Shown here one piece after another: positions 1-14,000 of a stretch of 64,000 nt of DNA. Positions within the stretch are counted from its first letter, which is position 1. Every line of letters begins with the position of its first letter. The notes beneath the pieces are model-generated. The model did not search any database, was not told where the DNA came from, and saw nothing but the letters and a program-made list of their open reading frames with translations. Position numbers and translations under genes: made by a program. This DNA is from Callaeas wilsoni (lineage: Eukaryota > Chordata > Aves > Passeriformes > Callaeidae): the NCBI GenBank assembly GCA_013398955.1, contig VWPU01012101.1, positions 483,859 to 547,858 on the forward strand, in the 5' to 3' direction.

Positions 1-3000
1 GAAGGATACACAAGTATCTTCTCAGTCAGAAGAACCACAGCTTAGATTAAGGCAACAACTTTACTGAGAGATATTTCTTGTGTGAGAGAATGAACCATTT
101 CAGAGAGACACCCAAACTACCTTCTCACTTGGCACTTAAGCAAAGTTTTCAGTTTTTTCATTAACCAAACATGAAGTCAGTAATAGCATTTAATAACACC
201 TCCTATGTTCATAAGAGACATATGAAATTTAGTTGTTTACATATTAGAAAGTAAGAAGTTAAATTTGCCCATTTACATTTGTAAAATCAAAGGTAATTTC
301 ACTTCAATTAATGATGTTATACCAAGGATAAACAAGCAATGTCATCAGTAATGATTAAAATGGTATATTTCTAAGGTTGCATGTCACGAAACAGTGTTTA
401 CTTTGAAGTACGTTGTTTATCTGTACTGAAAAATGTTAAACCTACTCTTCAAACAATTTAATTTAAGTTTGCAATCAAGTGCTGGTGTAGAGTCTTTTGG
501 AAAAAAGAGCAAGACTCTTAGTGAATGTTTATGTAAAAAAGTACTGTTTATATTTGAGCTTCCCCTCAGGATCTGTAGTGTAATGTTTATAGAAAGCAGA
601 CAGCAAACTTGTATAATTTTATTATAATGAACAATATAATTTAAATTAATTATTATCACTTTCTCTTAGATCACCATTGTTAAAAATAGAGATAAAATGG
701 GTCTTGTAAAATCACAGGGTTTTGACATCTTGTCTCTTTTTGGTAGATATCTCCTATAGCACAATAGAAACCCAGCTTTTGACATCCCTGAAGATGCTTC
801 CAGGACCTACTCTTCATAGTAATATAGAGCTGCTCTCCCTGCAGAGACCCTGGCTGTGGCGAGGACGCAGGATGGGTGCACCCACACCCCTGGTCCTCAG
901 AATACTCTGTCTGGGAAGATATCAGAGCATACCACAGATTCCTCCCTGTCCACAACCCCAGATTGTTTTTGAAAGAAAACCAATGTACATAGGAAGACGA
1001 CAAGCACACAGATCTCCTCTTGGAGCTGAGTGAGAATGAAACAGATCCTGGTAACAAAACAATCAGAACTGAGAAGAGAAATGTGAGCCATATCCTCCTG
1101 CTCAGCAAGGATTCAACATGTTCCTTGGGCGTAATTGAGCTTTTGTGCATCTGAATCTGCTAGAGCAGTGGAGCATGCAGACTTTCCAATGTTAATTAAT
1201 ACTTCTCAATTAACTAATACTATTCTCAACTATGATTTTGAAAAATATTTATTCAACTCATACCTTAAGGCAGATTTTAAAAGCAAAATCCATTCAAGAT
1301 AAGAGAACTATACTTTTCTGAATGAAGTCCTTGGTCCTGCTTTTGAATTTATGAGTTGATCAAAATTTTTCATACTACACTCTGCCTGTTAGTGTCCCGA
1401 GTCCTGCGGAGAGTGTGCACAGCTAGTCTATCCCAGAAACAGCAGACAACGATATCCTTGATCAACAGATGACCACGTGTAGGACCACATGTAGAAACAT
1501 CCACCTCAGGAGAGACTGGGCATCATATGCCAATCTCTTCTCTCCAACAACCTGCCACTGCATTGGCACTATCTTCCTTCCAATCCTCTTTACAGCAACC
1601 CATACCACATACTACCACCCCTCCCATCCCAGCCTTTTTCTTTCCCTCATTTTTATTTGGCTTCCATGACTCTGCACTCTCTCTGTAGAGCACCCCCAGA
1701 AGCTCATTTCAGGGGAGGCAGTGGGAGCCCAGCTGGACATGCCAGGTTGCAGCCTTAGCTGTGGGACTGACACAGACTTGCCAATCTATCAGTTGAGGTT
1801 GACCCAATTGCTCTGACCATCCACCACAAATAAGCAGCTGCTTTGGCTCCCAGGACTGAAAGAAAAGCCCAGCTACATCACCTGATACTACCAAACCTCT
1901 CCTCACTCCTCTTCTCTCTACTTTCTGTCAAAGAGAGCAAAAGACTAAAATCAACCCTCTGCTTCAGAGTGGTTTGTAAAAATCTTCAGCAGAAAGTTTA
2001 CTTTTCTCTACTAATAATTAAGACTAATCCAGACTAAGAGGCCCTGACCAACATCTCTGACCAAAAAAAGGCTCATGAAACTCTCAAATAAATTAACTTT
2101 GCACAATCAAGCTGTTTCCTAACCTTTCAGCTTCAAAACTTTCACAAGTTTTGATTTGGTTTGTTGTGTTTTTTTCCTCCAGTACAGTGTAATCTGAGCT
2201 CTGTGTGTCTCTGTGTATGTGTGTGTGTGTGTGTGTAGCATGAATATTCCAGTCTACTTATCATGGGAATTAGCCATGGTGATCCAGGGTCTCTGCACTC
2301 AAATATTTGAGCTACTTGTGACTGCTTTACAATAAGTTGACCAGGTTAACTCTTTTGTGATCCTTGGGTCCATTTACTCAATCAAAATTAATACCATATT
2401 TTGATTCCACAACAATAGTAGATGTTTTTAAATATGTCATTAAGTGCATCTATCTGAAGGAGATAATTTGGCCCCACTTTATTCTACAGAGAGAGGCTCA
2501 TTTTCTGAATAAAATACATGACGTTTCCTCATAGAAATTTCCTATGGAAAAATATGTATACATTTAAAGCTAAATCTGTGTTTTTCTGGATTAGTCCCTA
2601 AATAAATGCAAATAATTAGACTTGATATCAGGAGATCTAGTTCAACATAATTTGGTTAAATTAGGAAGAAAAAAGGCCAGAAAACAACACTTTACTTCAA
2701 AACAATTCAGAAGAAGGAAATCTCTGTTGATGCAACAGCTGTCCTCCTCAGCTCCCCTTAGTGTCTGATCTCAGCATATTGAGACATCTGTTATTTTTGT
2801 GTATGACTGGGTTCAGAGAAAGAAATTAGCTTCTTCCATGTCCCGACACAACTGTGGAAAGAAAATTTCCAATACTGAGGTCAACTTCTCCTCACCCTAC
2901 AAAAGACAGAAACAAGTGGAAGAAAGGAATAACTGACAGATATAGTGAGAAATATATACTAAAAAGTAGTTTAAAATTTAAAAAGGGATAAATTTACTTC

Positions 3001-4340
3001 TTTTTGTCCACTGTCTTAGGAGAATTAAATATGTAAACTCTAGAGTGTCAAAAAATGAATTGGATTCATTTAGTTTATTAATGTATGTTTGACTATGGCA
3101 CTGGGAATAACTTTTTTATGTATGTGTGGCAAAAGAGCACTAGGAAAACACAAAAGATGCAGTGAAAACCTGAAATTCAGGGAATTATCACAGCTTCTCT
3201 CACTTCACTGAGTAAGCTGGCTTGCTAAGGTGCATCAACCTGATGTGAAGCTTTTCTGTGTCCTTGATTAACATGTGTATAATCAGTCTTAACCAAACAC
3301 AACCCTCATACACCTGCTCTGGCTTTGAGAAAATTATTTGATGGGGCAGCTCTACAGAAAAGTACTGCTTAGCACTTGACTCATAATTTTCACTGACTAA
3401 TGGTACTGCTTACCCAGACCTGGCTCTTACTTGCTCACCTCAATCTCTCTAGTTGACCGCTGGAGGTTTGATGAAATATGAGATGTTCCTTTTACCCTCA
3501 GTCTCCCTGAAGCAGTCAGCAGTTCAAGTTGTCTCTTTCCTGGCCCCTGCAATTTGTCTGCAGGTTTGTGTCAGAAAACAAAGCAAAATACATCACCGCC
3601 ACAAAGCCAAAAAAAAAAGAGAAAAGTAAAACCACAAAAAAAATTCCGAAAACAGAACTAAAAGCACAATCAATCATACTAAAGGCTCAATGTATGTGGT
3701 TACCTTGGTGTAAAAGTCTTAGCACCTTACATTTCAACAGCTCCTTCACAGCAAGTCCCCTGTGTGCAACTTGTTTCTTGAAAGCTCAGATGCAATTTTT
3801 TACATTCCTTTAGACTGGGGCTCACTCTACAAGTGAAAGAGCTAAATTACACATCCCCTTACTGGCCAGAAGCAATATACTTGCAGAAATGTATTCACTT
3901 TAGATCATCCATGGAATGAGAAACTGCTTACTGCAGAACTGTGCTACAGATATGTGGTCTGATACACACTTCTTTCAGTCAATTTTTTTTTTCATAAATT
4001 CCTTTAAAATCTACTAAAAATAAATTTTTTAAAACTTACTGTATATATTAAATAGTATAGAAGAAGAAAGCTTACTGTTTATACATGAAAAATTGATTTT
4101 TAGAAATACTTTACTGTATCACATTTTAAATGTTTCTTGAGTGAGTATTTTAGTTATTCCAGGACTTCATTATTTTTCTCTGTTGGTCAGAATGCAATCT
4201 CCATTTCTGTACTGCATTATTTACATCAAAATGCTTGTGGTGTGACTTTGGGAAAGTCATTCTGATTAGTAGCAGATAAGTAACAGTCAACTAAGATCCC
4301 TCCCTAACAGTGTTCAAAATCTTACTGAAATAAAGAATAT
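1..4340. other. Gene-free AT-rich intergenic DNA
   Basis: I see no coding gene here. Open frames reach 156 codons (minus strand, about 680-1150), but none resembles a protein family I know and none has credible splice context. A dinucleotide repeat lies near 2.2 kb. The region is probably part of the gene desert upstream of ABRA. Confidence 0.7.
2201..2236. repeat. (TG)n microsatellite
   Basis: A TG-rich run with a perfect alternating core from 2218 to 2236. It is preceded by an interrupted stretch of the same dinucleotide (2201-2216). It is a simple repeat and probably length-variable. Confidence 0.9.
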
Positions 4341-4391
4341 TAGAATCATAGAAACATTAGGGTTGGAAAAGGCCATCATTGAGTCAAATCT
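4341..4391 (-). mobile_element. CR1 LINE 3'-end fragment
   Basis: The plus strand reads as the reverse complement of a CR1 3' terminus: an AGAATCATAGAA start, then a GGGTTGGAAAAGG block, then ATCATTGAGTCAAATC. This is the usual avian signature of an antisense, strongly 5'-truncated CR1. No protein-coding part remains. Confidence 0.7.
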
Positions 4392-4710
4392 TTATACTCA
4401 TGTTTACTTATTTTCTTTATCTCTGAGGATTTTTTTCCACCATTATGCAGAAAAATGTCATTGATTCAACAATCTCAGAGGTTGTGTAAGAACAAAGTAC
4501 TTAAAGGTGGATGGAAAAATATTGAAAATTGTATTTAGCATACAGGTAATTGTGATTTGCCATCAAAACATTTAAATTTAGACAGAAATAATGGGAAAAA
4601 CAAGCCAAAATACTATCTAACAGCTCTACCAAAACAATTATGTGTGTTTTGGTGACTAGCAAGCTAAACACAAGATAGTATCACATTGTTCCTTCCTGAA
4701 AAATGTATAA

Positions 4711-5095
4711 GTCCTGGAGAGGCTCTGGAGGGAAGTGGCAAATGACATCTTGAAAAGGTCTTCACTGAGGAAGGGATGAAAGAAATAGGATTGTGCAGCT
4801 TAAGGATGAGGAGGATGGAAGAGAGGGAGTGGAACATATTAGTCTTCCAATATGCAGATCATTGATACAATAGAAATAATTATATAATTATTAAATTTGA
4901 GATATTGCTATTAGCTATGCCCACAAAAAAGGGGAAAAGAAGACAAAGGAAAGAAAATTGAGGAAGTTACTCAAAAAATGAAATAATCAAATATCAGAGT
5001 AGCTTGCCTCGAGGGAGGCTTGGGACAGTCCACTAGTGGGGGCTTTAAGGCCTGGTTATAGAACTGTCACGGGGGACACACACAGGTATACTCGA
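4711..5095 (+). mobile_element. Degenerate old CR1-like LINE fragment
   Basis: Around 4785-4855 one frame reads like the CR1 ORF2 C-terminal block (GLCSLRMRRMEERE, then VFQYA), which in intact elements is GLFSLxKRRLRxDL...FQYL. At about 5030-5090 the stretch GGGCTTTAAGGCCTGGTTA and the sequence after it resemble the last coding bases and 3' UTR of CR1. AT-rich sequence interrupts the two parts. It is very old, and its limits are approximate. Confidence 0.5.
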
Positions 5096-8000
5096 AAGCT
5101 CACGTGCAAGGTGAATGCTGCTGACTCTCCATTAATTACTGTGCTGTGATCTGAGTTAGAACAGCAGGAGGGTAGAATCTAAGTTCTATGTAATTTCCCA
5201 ACTAAAAGTCACTCAGTGTCTTCTTTGACTCTTCATTACTTGTGCTGAGGGAAAATTACTCTATATTCTTTCAGGTCCTCCCTGAATAGTTTTGAAAACA
5301 GAAGATTAACGACCAAAATGACAACAGAGCAAATAATAAATTGTGAGAAATGGATACCCTTTGACAAATGTGCTTGGTTGCATGTGAATATGGGTATCGA
5401 TACAAACAGAAACCTTTTATCAAAGTCTTCTGTGCGAAGAAATCAACTGTTTATTGAAGACAACAGGTTACAAATTGGTGAAACAAACAAGTCTTTAAGA
5501 TTCCACCCATTACAAACCATATGCAGAGTTCATCCGGCTCCAGTGTAGGTTATAGAGGCAGGGCCAGGTCCACCACTGATGCAGGCACTATTCAGCAGTT
5601 AATTACATTAGCTAAACATAGGTAAAAGTCACCAGAATTCCTCATTTCATCAGGATGATTGTGGACTGAGCTATATTTTCTCCCCCTAACCTGCTGGTTT
5701 TGTCAAAGACAAACCTCTCACTTCACGGACATACAGCATTCATTTCATCGTGTATTTACAGTGCTAAGGTCAGTTCTGGCTCACTAAGCTAGAGGAAAAT
5801 TTATCATTTCTGTATCTAGAGTCACAGTGAAGCGTGTCATTATTGGCTCCATTTTTCTGATGTCTTCAGTCTTCTATAAGACCCATTTCTATTTCTTTTT
5901 ATCAGCTCTTGTTTAGCTCGTGTTTCTCTTGGTCTGAGATGTTCTTCAGTCTGTCATTACCTCGACTGCCCTCCCACAGAATAGTCATTCCTGAGCAGTT
6001 TTTCATCTCTCAGTCTCTCTTTAACTTGGGTTGTGGGAAATTTATAAATGTGATAGCTGCTTTCAACAGAACTGAGCACTGGATGTAGCACAACGTGTGT
6101 TGGGGGACATCTACAGGCTGATTCCTGACAGAAATTTAACAGAGAAGCTTTTCCAGGCAAGTCAAGGACATCTCGGTCCTGCCTAGGTTATCTTCCTTTT
6201 TTGTTTTAATTAGTCAGTATTGAAAAGTTATATTCTCACTCCAAAAGTAAAAACAATAAACCCTTGATTCCACATGACATATACACAATTACAAGAAACT
6301 GCTTACTGCCATCGCAATACCAGGAAAGTAATTATTTGATCTCAGAGCACTAAACGATATGATGTTACACTATAACTCTTATGTCTGAAGATTTTGGCAA
6401 AGCAAAAACAAAAAACAAAAAACAAACAAACAAACAAACAACCCCCCCAAAAAAACAACCCACAAATAAACCCCCAAAATAGAAAATTAAATACTCTCAC
6501 CTCCAAAGCAATTTGTGTTACACACTACTCCCACATCACAGATGTAAGATAAGCAATAGGTAAGTTTTTCACAATTTTTCCTTTTTACTAGCTTCCAAAA
6601 ATCAAACTAGTGAGAAAAATTAAGATCTGCCTTGAAAAATGAAGGCCTGACATGAAAAGAATAAGGGTAAATCTAGCTGAAAATTCAATTTCCCACGCAT
6701 AAAATTAATATCTTTCTTCTGAGTCTATGAAGATGTCATTAAGGAAGCAAAAATCAGATCTTCAAGGAAATGCAGACGTCCATTTCCTAGTGAATCCAGG
6801 GGAGTTGAGGAATAGAGTAGGCCTACTTGGCCTATAAATTAGCCTATAAGAAGATGCATACTGAAATGTATGCAGTATATCATAACCAACATTTGCATAA
6901 AAATATTTTGTGAGAGACAGAGTTACAGACGAGCTTGGAGGATTTCCACCTGGAAAAGTCCTGTGGCTTCCATATATCCTCAGTGGCAGAAATCACCTAT
7001 CTACCAGTATAGCCTGGCTCACCTATAGCATAACTTTGCTGGAGGAAGTGTATAGCTGTCATTATGAGCTATTTAGTTTACATATTCTCCAATTCCCAAA
7101 TTCTCTGGTCACTTTTCACTTCAGACGCCACTTCTGAGAGCTCCCAGAGCTCCCTCAGTTGGGATAGGGGACAAAGCAATTTCTTAATGCAAGATTCTCA
7201 GCCATACCTTCCTAGTAGTTGAGCATATAATGACCCTCAGTCCCAAAAAATTAGGAGTAAATGAAACATACACAAAAATAATATTTTTGATCTCTGGCTC
7301 AGGGTTTGCCCGTTCAATTCTGGTTTACCCTTAACACATAAGACCATGTTTATCGAGGTGAAGGTTGCCTCATAATGAAATTTTCACTAACAGCCTAGTT
7401 TGTTGGGATTTTAGTGGACAGAAGGAATCCAAACCTGATAGAAACCCAAAGACTTTCAATCAGAAGGCAAAGGTTGCATTCATGGCACCAAGCAGATCAG
7501 TCCCTTTCTCTCCTCTGACGTCTCATGCCCAGATTTGTGCAGGAGCTCAACTGCACAAGTACCAAGCAACCAGTACAAAAAAGGTTTATGTGCTTTCAGC
7601 AGATATTCATGACTGTTCTCCCAGTGCTTAAGCAGCTGAGCTATTGGCAGCATCTTATTACATATTTTCCAGCAGCGAAAATTTTCCAGACCATTGATTT
7701 CTTTTTCTTCACATGTGCCAATATATTCAAGTGGCTCCACACAGGTGAAGCAGTTTCCCATAAGAAGCTAAGGATTGAAGAATGTGAGGTTTGAGCTGGA
7801 AGCCCTTTGTGGAATACAGACATCTAGTTCCTGTGGCTGTATTTCTTTGAATCACTGACTAATGCCAAGGTCATTTCTCTTTTTCCCATCTCAGCTATGA
7901 CTGAGCTCTGATGAAGAGTGACCAAAGGGATTCCTAGTGGAAGAAGGGAGGGGAAGCATTGAGGAGAAGCCCTTGGTAGATTCTTGTGGTTTATTCAGAC

Positions 8001-11000
8001 CTCTGCAACAGAGGGCTTTTGAAACACAAATAATATGATATTCTTATTTGAGTCTAAGTTAATTTTCAGTTGGTAGTTAAACACTCTAATCAACTGGGTT
8101 AAGGTGGTATATTTTGCCATTTTCCCTGAAATACCACACAACATTTTTTGAAAAGGCAAAGTGGTAATGTTATTTAATATGAAGCTCATCATAGAGGTTT
8201 CCAGCCATAATTTAGTTGTTTATTAACTTTCTTCTTGTAATTACTCACTTTCCTTTCTGGAATAGCTAATTTTCAATTTGGTTTCCTAACATTTCTTGTT
8301 AAAATACAACCAATCTATGTGAAAGACAAAAACATTAAAAACATTTTCCTTGTGTCTGGAGCAAAAGGTAGGTTCAGTGGTGTGTTGGTGATATTCTTAG
8401 TTACTCCAGAAATATAATTCACAGTTCCAGACCCAACCTCAGAAAGTTGTTTTAGTAATGAAATTTTATCCATACATTTGAATGCATTCTTCCCTAACAG
8501 CAACCTGGGCTACACAGATTACAATACCATCATTAAAGTGTGGGTCAGATTTTAATATAACAATACTTTCTATGTTAAAAATATTTGTCTGTACCATATG
8601 CTCACATTCCAGACACATATATAATACAGCTATTCCTCCCTCTCAAGGTTTTCAGTCAGCACACAATTCTTCTGAAGCTACTGAAAAATTGCTAACTTGC
8701 AGAGGTAAAGATCTCAGTTGTTGAATGAAGCCATATTCATTATTTGTTTGCCTGAGAATCTAGAAAGTGACAGCTCTCTGCAGGTCATGTAGTGATCCAA
8801 GAGAAGCAAAGCAGGAAGTGAGCCAATATGAGAACTGTGACGCCACTTCTGAGCACCTGAATTCCTTGGCAATTAGTGACAGTGTCAGAAGGATCATGCA
8901 CAAGCTTGTAGATGTTCTACCTCTATACACAAAAATTATAATATTTTAAATGCAGATTTATTCCTCTAAATTGGCTGATATGAGATTTAGGAAAGAACTT
9001 CTCTTTAAATACCCACAAATCTTTACTACCTTGAGGGCATCCTAAAACCTGACACAATCTGCTGCGGTTCAGAAATTCAGAAGAGGGAATTGTTATATAT
9101 TACATTTCAGTGTTAACATTTCTGCATCCTTTAATTTCAGTGTTCTCTAATAGCAGACATACTGCAGTTCTTAGAGGATAGCTTGTCTTCTGAACACCAC
9201 CATGTTAAACTAAATGGGAGACCAGGTCACCAAAATGCTCTGGCAAATCACGATATGCAGCTATGGAAAGGGCCAATGAGAAAAACTCCTTGTAACAGAA
9301 GGACACAATTGCTGGGTCAGTCAAGTGCTAGTCAAAATCAGCTCTGCTTCTGTTAGTTTTGTGTCTCACAGGAAAAATCAGGCACTGTGTCTCACAGGCC
9401 ATCAAGCAGCGCCTCTTGGCATAGCTCTTTCTACTCCTGCAACAGGTACGGAAACCCAGCACTGCACTATGGAAGAAAAGATATGGCAATGACAATAGTC
9501 ACGGGCACAGCTGCCTTGTATTTCTTCACAAAATACTCACTAAAATAGTCACTATCAAAAGCTGATTATAAATCTACATTTTCCATCTTAAAGGTATACT
9601 AAGATATCAGCATGGTGTACTATGCCTTTATAAATTGATTCCCTGAGGTTGATCTCTTCACAGGGAAGAAAGCTGTCAGCTTTCAGGTTTTTTTCCAAGG
9701 GAAATATTTGCTTCTGTCATGCCAAGGCAAGGTCTTAGAAGTGTCTCTTGTCCCTCATCTTCCTCTTTCAGCAGATGCAAAAAGGCTTGAACATCCATAA
9801 AATACCTTATTTTCCTGAGAAGAGGTAAGGTTTTCAGGCACAGCACACCTACTTTTCAAAAGGTCTTTTTTGGTCAGCTTCTTTATTTTAGTAAGACATC
9901 TGTCGTAATGCCGTCCTGTGCAGTCTGATAACACAGCCTGCTTCTTAACACAAAAGCCAAGGTTTCACTGTTGCATCAACACTGGCCATCAGCACCCTGA
10001 TGGTCCAGCAGCTCTATATGTTATCTCCAGTTCTGCACAGACTGCTTTCCTGGCCATCCTCTAAGTGGGTGATATGTGTTGCTGTCTAGCCACAAGACTT
10101 GCTATTACCCTATCACCTCCTACATCCTTTCATCAGATGGAGACCTCATTCCACATCCCCATCCCTCAAAATCTGTCTTTCTCAATTTCTGCTCTGTCCT
10201 CTTCACTTGACTAACAAAGGCAACCCCTGTGTCCCAAAAAACATGCTTTTTTACTTCACCTGTGTTGTCCTTGCCCTAACAGCCTTGAGGGAAATGCAGA
10301 CTATAAGACCAGGGGTGTTCCCAAAGCAGGCACTATGAACAGATTAAAGATCACAGCAGGAAGTTACCAGCATTCAAGTGACCAGCACTCGACTACACCA
10401 TCTGCAAAAACTGCTTGCATGAATCTCTTTGTAGCACAGGTCTTCTGAGCCTTACGGCAAACTGGGCACAAAGGCGTAGACCAGATTGTGTAAAACTCCC
10501 GGACAAAGTTCTACTCCTCAGGTAAGGAGCCACAAGCAGGGAAGGCCGTTGCTTTGCCGAGATGAAAGGATGACTTCATGCAGAGAGATCACGCATAAAG
10601 GAATTCTTCAAGAAGGGACAGGGAGGGGCTGCATCTATAGAGTGAAGACTAAATCTATTGGATTAAACTTGGTGGCAACAAAGAATGTACCCAGGACCAG
10701 GGACTCAGCTACCTTTCCTATTAAGTCATTAAAATGGTCTCTGAACATGTTTTGGCTTCCCAAACAATCTTCTTTTCTCTCTCCTGTGCATGTTTTTGGA
10801 GTCTGTATGGGCCACTGTTGCCATCAATAGGCAGCTGTCCTGCAAATGACCACTTAGATGTGAGGGGTGGCAGAGTACAATAATGAGAGTGAGGGCTAAT
10901 CCTCTCCAGGATTCAGTGCCAGAGAACGGACATGGACAAACTTAGTGTGGATCAGAAACTCATGGACTGCAGCTACAGCTCTAGCTAAGAGAGGCAAGCC

Positions 11001-14000
11001 AGGAAAGCTGTCACAGGCAGAAAGCCCAGCTGAACAACAGGAGATTCATCCTGATGCATCCAGCACTAAGCTGCTCTCTCTGTCCTTCGAGGCCGAACAG
11101 CCTCAGTCAGGCTTCCCTCCCTTGGCTGAAGGCTCAGTAAGCCTATTCCAAATGATCTCCTGAAAACAGTATTTCCTGTGCGCTGAAGATTTTCCCCAGA
11201 ATGCTGTAAGTCTATGCAGCACTACTACATTCACTTTTAAGGGATTCATATATCAGCAGTGCACCATAGCGTGGGAACTCCACTTCATGTATAATTAATC
11301 CTGCCTGGGGATAGGAAAATGGAGTAGGTGACCTTTTGACATCTTTCCTATCCCCTTCTTCTACAATAAATATGGATTCAGGATGCAAACTTTCCATTTT
11401 CTTTTCTTTTTTTTTTTTTTTAATAGTCATTCCCCAATTTCTATACTTCACCAAAAAGAAAGAAAATATTTAAGGAGATAGTCCAAACCATGCTCATTTA
11501 ATGCCTGAGAAAATAGATAGGTCTGCCAAGCTCTCTCAGGCTCTGAGACCAATCAAGGAAGCCAATTTTAAATTCTATGGATGTCCCATGAGAATACTTT
11601 GCTAATATTTATATCTCTGCTCCAATTTGGGTGATTGCCCAACCTCCTCAGCTGAACTCATCCACTAACCCAATGTCAAGAGAAAAGAGACAGTTGTTTC
11701 TCACTTGTGAAAGCTGCACCGCAAGGCATCCAGTCCAATCCCAAGTCCCAAGAAGTAGCCACCAAGAATAAAAGATGTGTAAGTCTAACTGCTCTTTTGG
11801 GTCAAGAGACTTGGGGTTTTGTTGTGCTGATGCTCGCTGAGACTTCCAGTGATGCTCAAAGTAGCAAAACAATTTATTTGTGCTTTCATATCTGAGTTCT
11901 GGGACATGATCACTGAATTTATAGAAACATGGATACTTTCTCCTAAAGATTATGGGATTCCTGCTGGGTAGCGTGATCAGGGTGCACCTTCTCAGACAGG
12001 GTATGGAGCATCCAGTTGCTTCTAATGCTACGGCTTCAGCTGTGACATTACCAGCATATGGGAGACACAAATCAATACAAGAAGATGCTGACAGAGGATT
12101 TCTTTCTAGATCCTTCATCCATCCGAACATCACCTATCTGTCTGCATTGTAAAGATATACTATGGATCAAAAAAAGAGCCTAAAAACATTTGAACCTGCA
12201 GAAAAAAAATCAAACTAAACTCAAATTATTTTCAATGACCAGAGACACAAAAGAGCTTATTGATATGGAGTTTAGCAAAAGTTATATGTAAAATCAAAAC
12301 ATCCTGATGGCCATGGCCAGTCAGCAACTCTTCCAAACAACACAAAGTCAAAAAACTGCAACCCTTCTCCACATCGTTATTGACCAAAGCCAACTCAAAG
12401 AAGAGAAGGAAGATGTTCTTTATTTGAGAGCATTATTTTAGGCCTCCTATAACTATGTCTTTAAGAAAGTCCTTCTAGAAAGTAGAACCGAGTAAGTTTG
12501 CTCTTCTCACCTTTAAGCAATAGACTCTTGATTTTCCAAATTCCCCCAGCTTTTCCAGATAAATTTATTTTTAACATACCAAATTGTTTAAATGCAAGTG
12601 CTCCTTTTAAAGTCACGTGTTAACACAATGAAAAGAACTGTAAAAGGTCCATCATGAAATATGAAATAATATGCTTCATAAATCAAAGGCTCTGCAGGTA
12701 AATGAAAGGAAGTCCCATATCTTTGTTCATCCACCAAAAAAACCTACAATTGCAGAAACATGATTTTCACACCCTAACTACTGATTTGTAGACATCAGAT
12801 TGGCCACAAACTTTCCTTTTCTAATCTATTATATAAAAAATGCAGTAAATTCCAGAGGAAAGATTTCTTAACATCTAAGTTGGTGAATAACTTCCATATG
12901 AATTGACTGAATATTTCCTAGCATGGACACAACCACTTTAAACCACAGCATAACTGAAACTATAAACATGCATTGTGAGCACAGTCTGTATCCACCATGG
13001 ATTTCTAGTCAGAAAATTCCATATTTCATAATTCACTAATAAGTGAACGATGGACTCTCCATCTTTTACTTGAGAGGGAAATCTACTCATTTCTGGTAAT
13101 TTCTTCTTTTTCATCTCTGAGTCACAAGAATTTTGTCCACATCTGAGAGGCATTTCTGACAGCCTCACTCATTAAGGCTTATGGAATTCTATTTCATACT
13201 CACAGCAAAATTTTGTCACAAATTTGAAGTAGAACAGAGGAAAACCAATCTGCTTTTTCATCACATCTAAGAAAAACAAATCCTGTTACTCCCCTTTTGC
13301 CGCTTCCTTCTGCTCACAGTGTGAAGAGCTGCCTCTGCTAGACCAGCTAATTTCTTGCATCACCTTCTGTTACACACTCCTACAAAAAAAAATTTTGCAT
13401 TTCAGGTGTGACTGTGTTATTTCTCAGACTAAAGTCACACAAGCTGTTGTGTTGGGTACAGATTTAATCATTCCAGTCTCTAGACTTCCCTTAATGGTCA
13501 TTCCTGCTATTCCACTCCCGTGATGCCAGCAGGATATAACATTTCTTTGACCATTTTATGATCCAGATTGATAATGAATTGGTTTTTATAGCACACATAA
13601 ATTAAGGAGCAGGAAATTCAGGCAGGTACAGAGCTAACAGCTGGGAGTGAAGAGGGGATGAAAACAATATAAATCAGATATTTTCTTTAACTAGTTATCT
13701 TGTGCAAACAGGCTGTAAGTGCACTTGGCAAGTGGAAAAGCTGACCAGAACATTTTAAAGAGGAGAGATCCTGGTATAGAGGTCAGATTTACATTTTGTT
13801 TAACAGCAGTTTTAGTAGCACAAATGAAGGGAGAAGAACTGGGGCATAGAATGGGAATGGTGACTGAGGATGGGAACAAGGATGCAGGAGGAAAGGGTTT
13901 CCTAAACCAGAGTCTCTGCTATGGCTACTACAGAACCTCATTCTTTGCAGTGATTCCTACCTTGGTTTATTACCCCCATATCAGATATTCAGCAGCAGTG

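Noticed and set aside
680..1150. Minus-strand open frame of 156 codons
   Set aside because: It has no recognisable domain or family likeness and no splice or promoter context. Length alone is not enough in a 64-kb window.
11648..12133. Minus-strand open frame of 161 codons
   Set aside because: It matches no family I know, and plus-strand frames overlap it. There is no regulatory or splice support.
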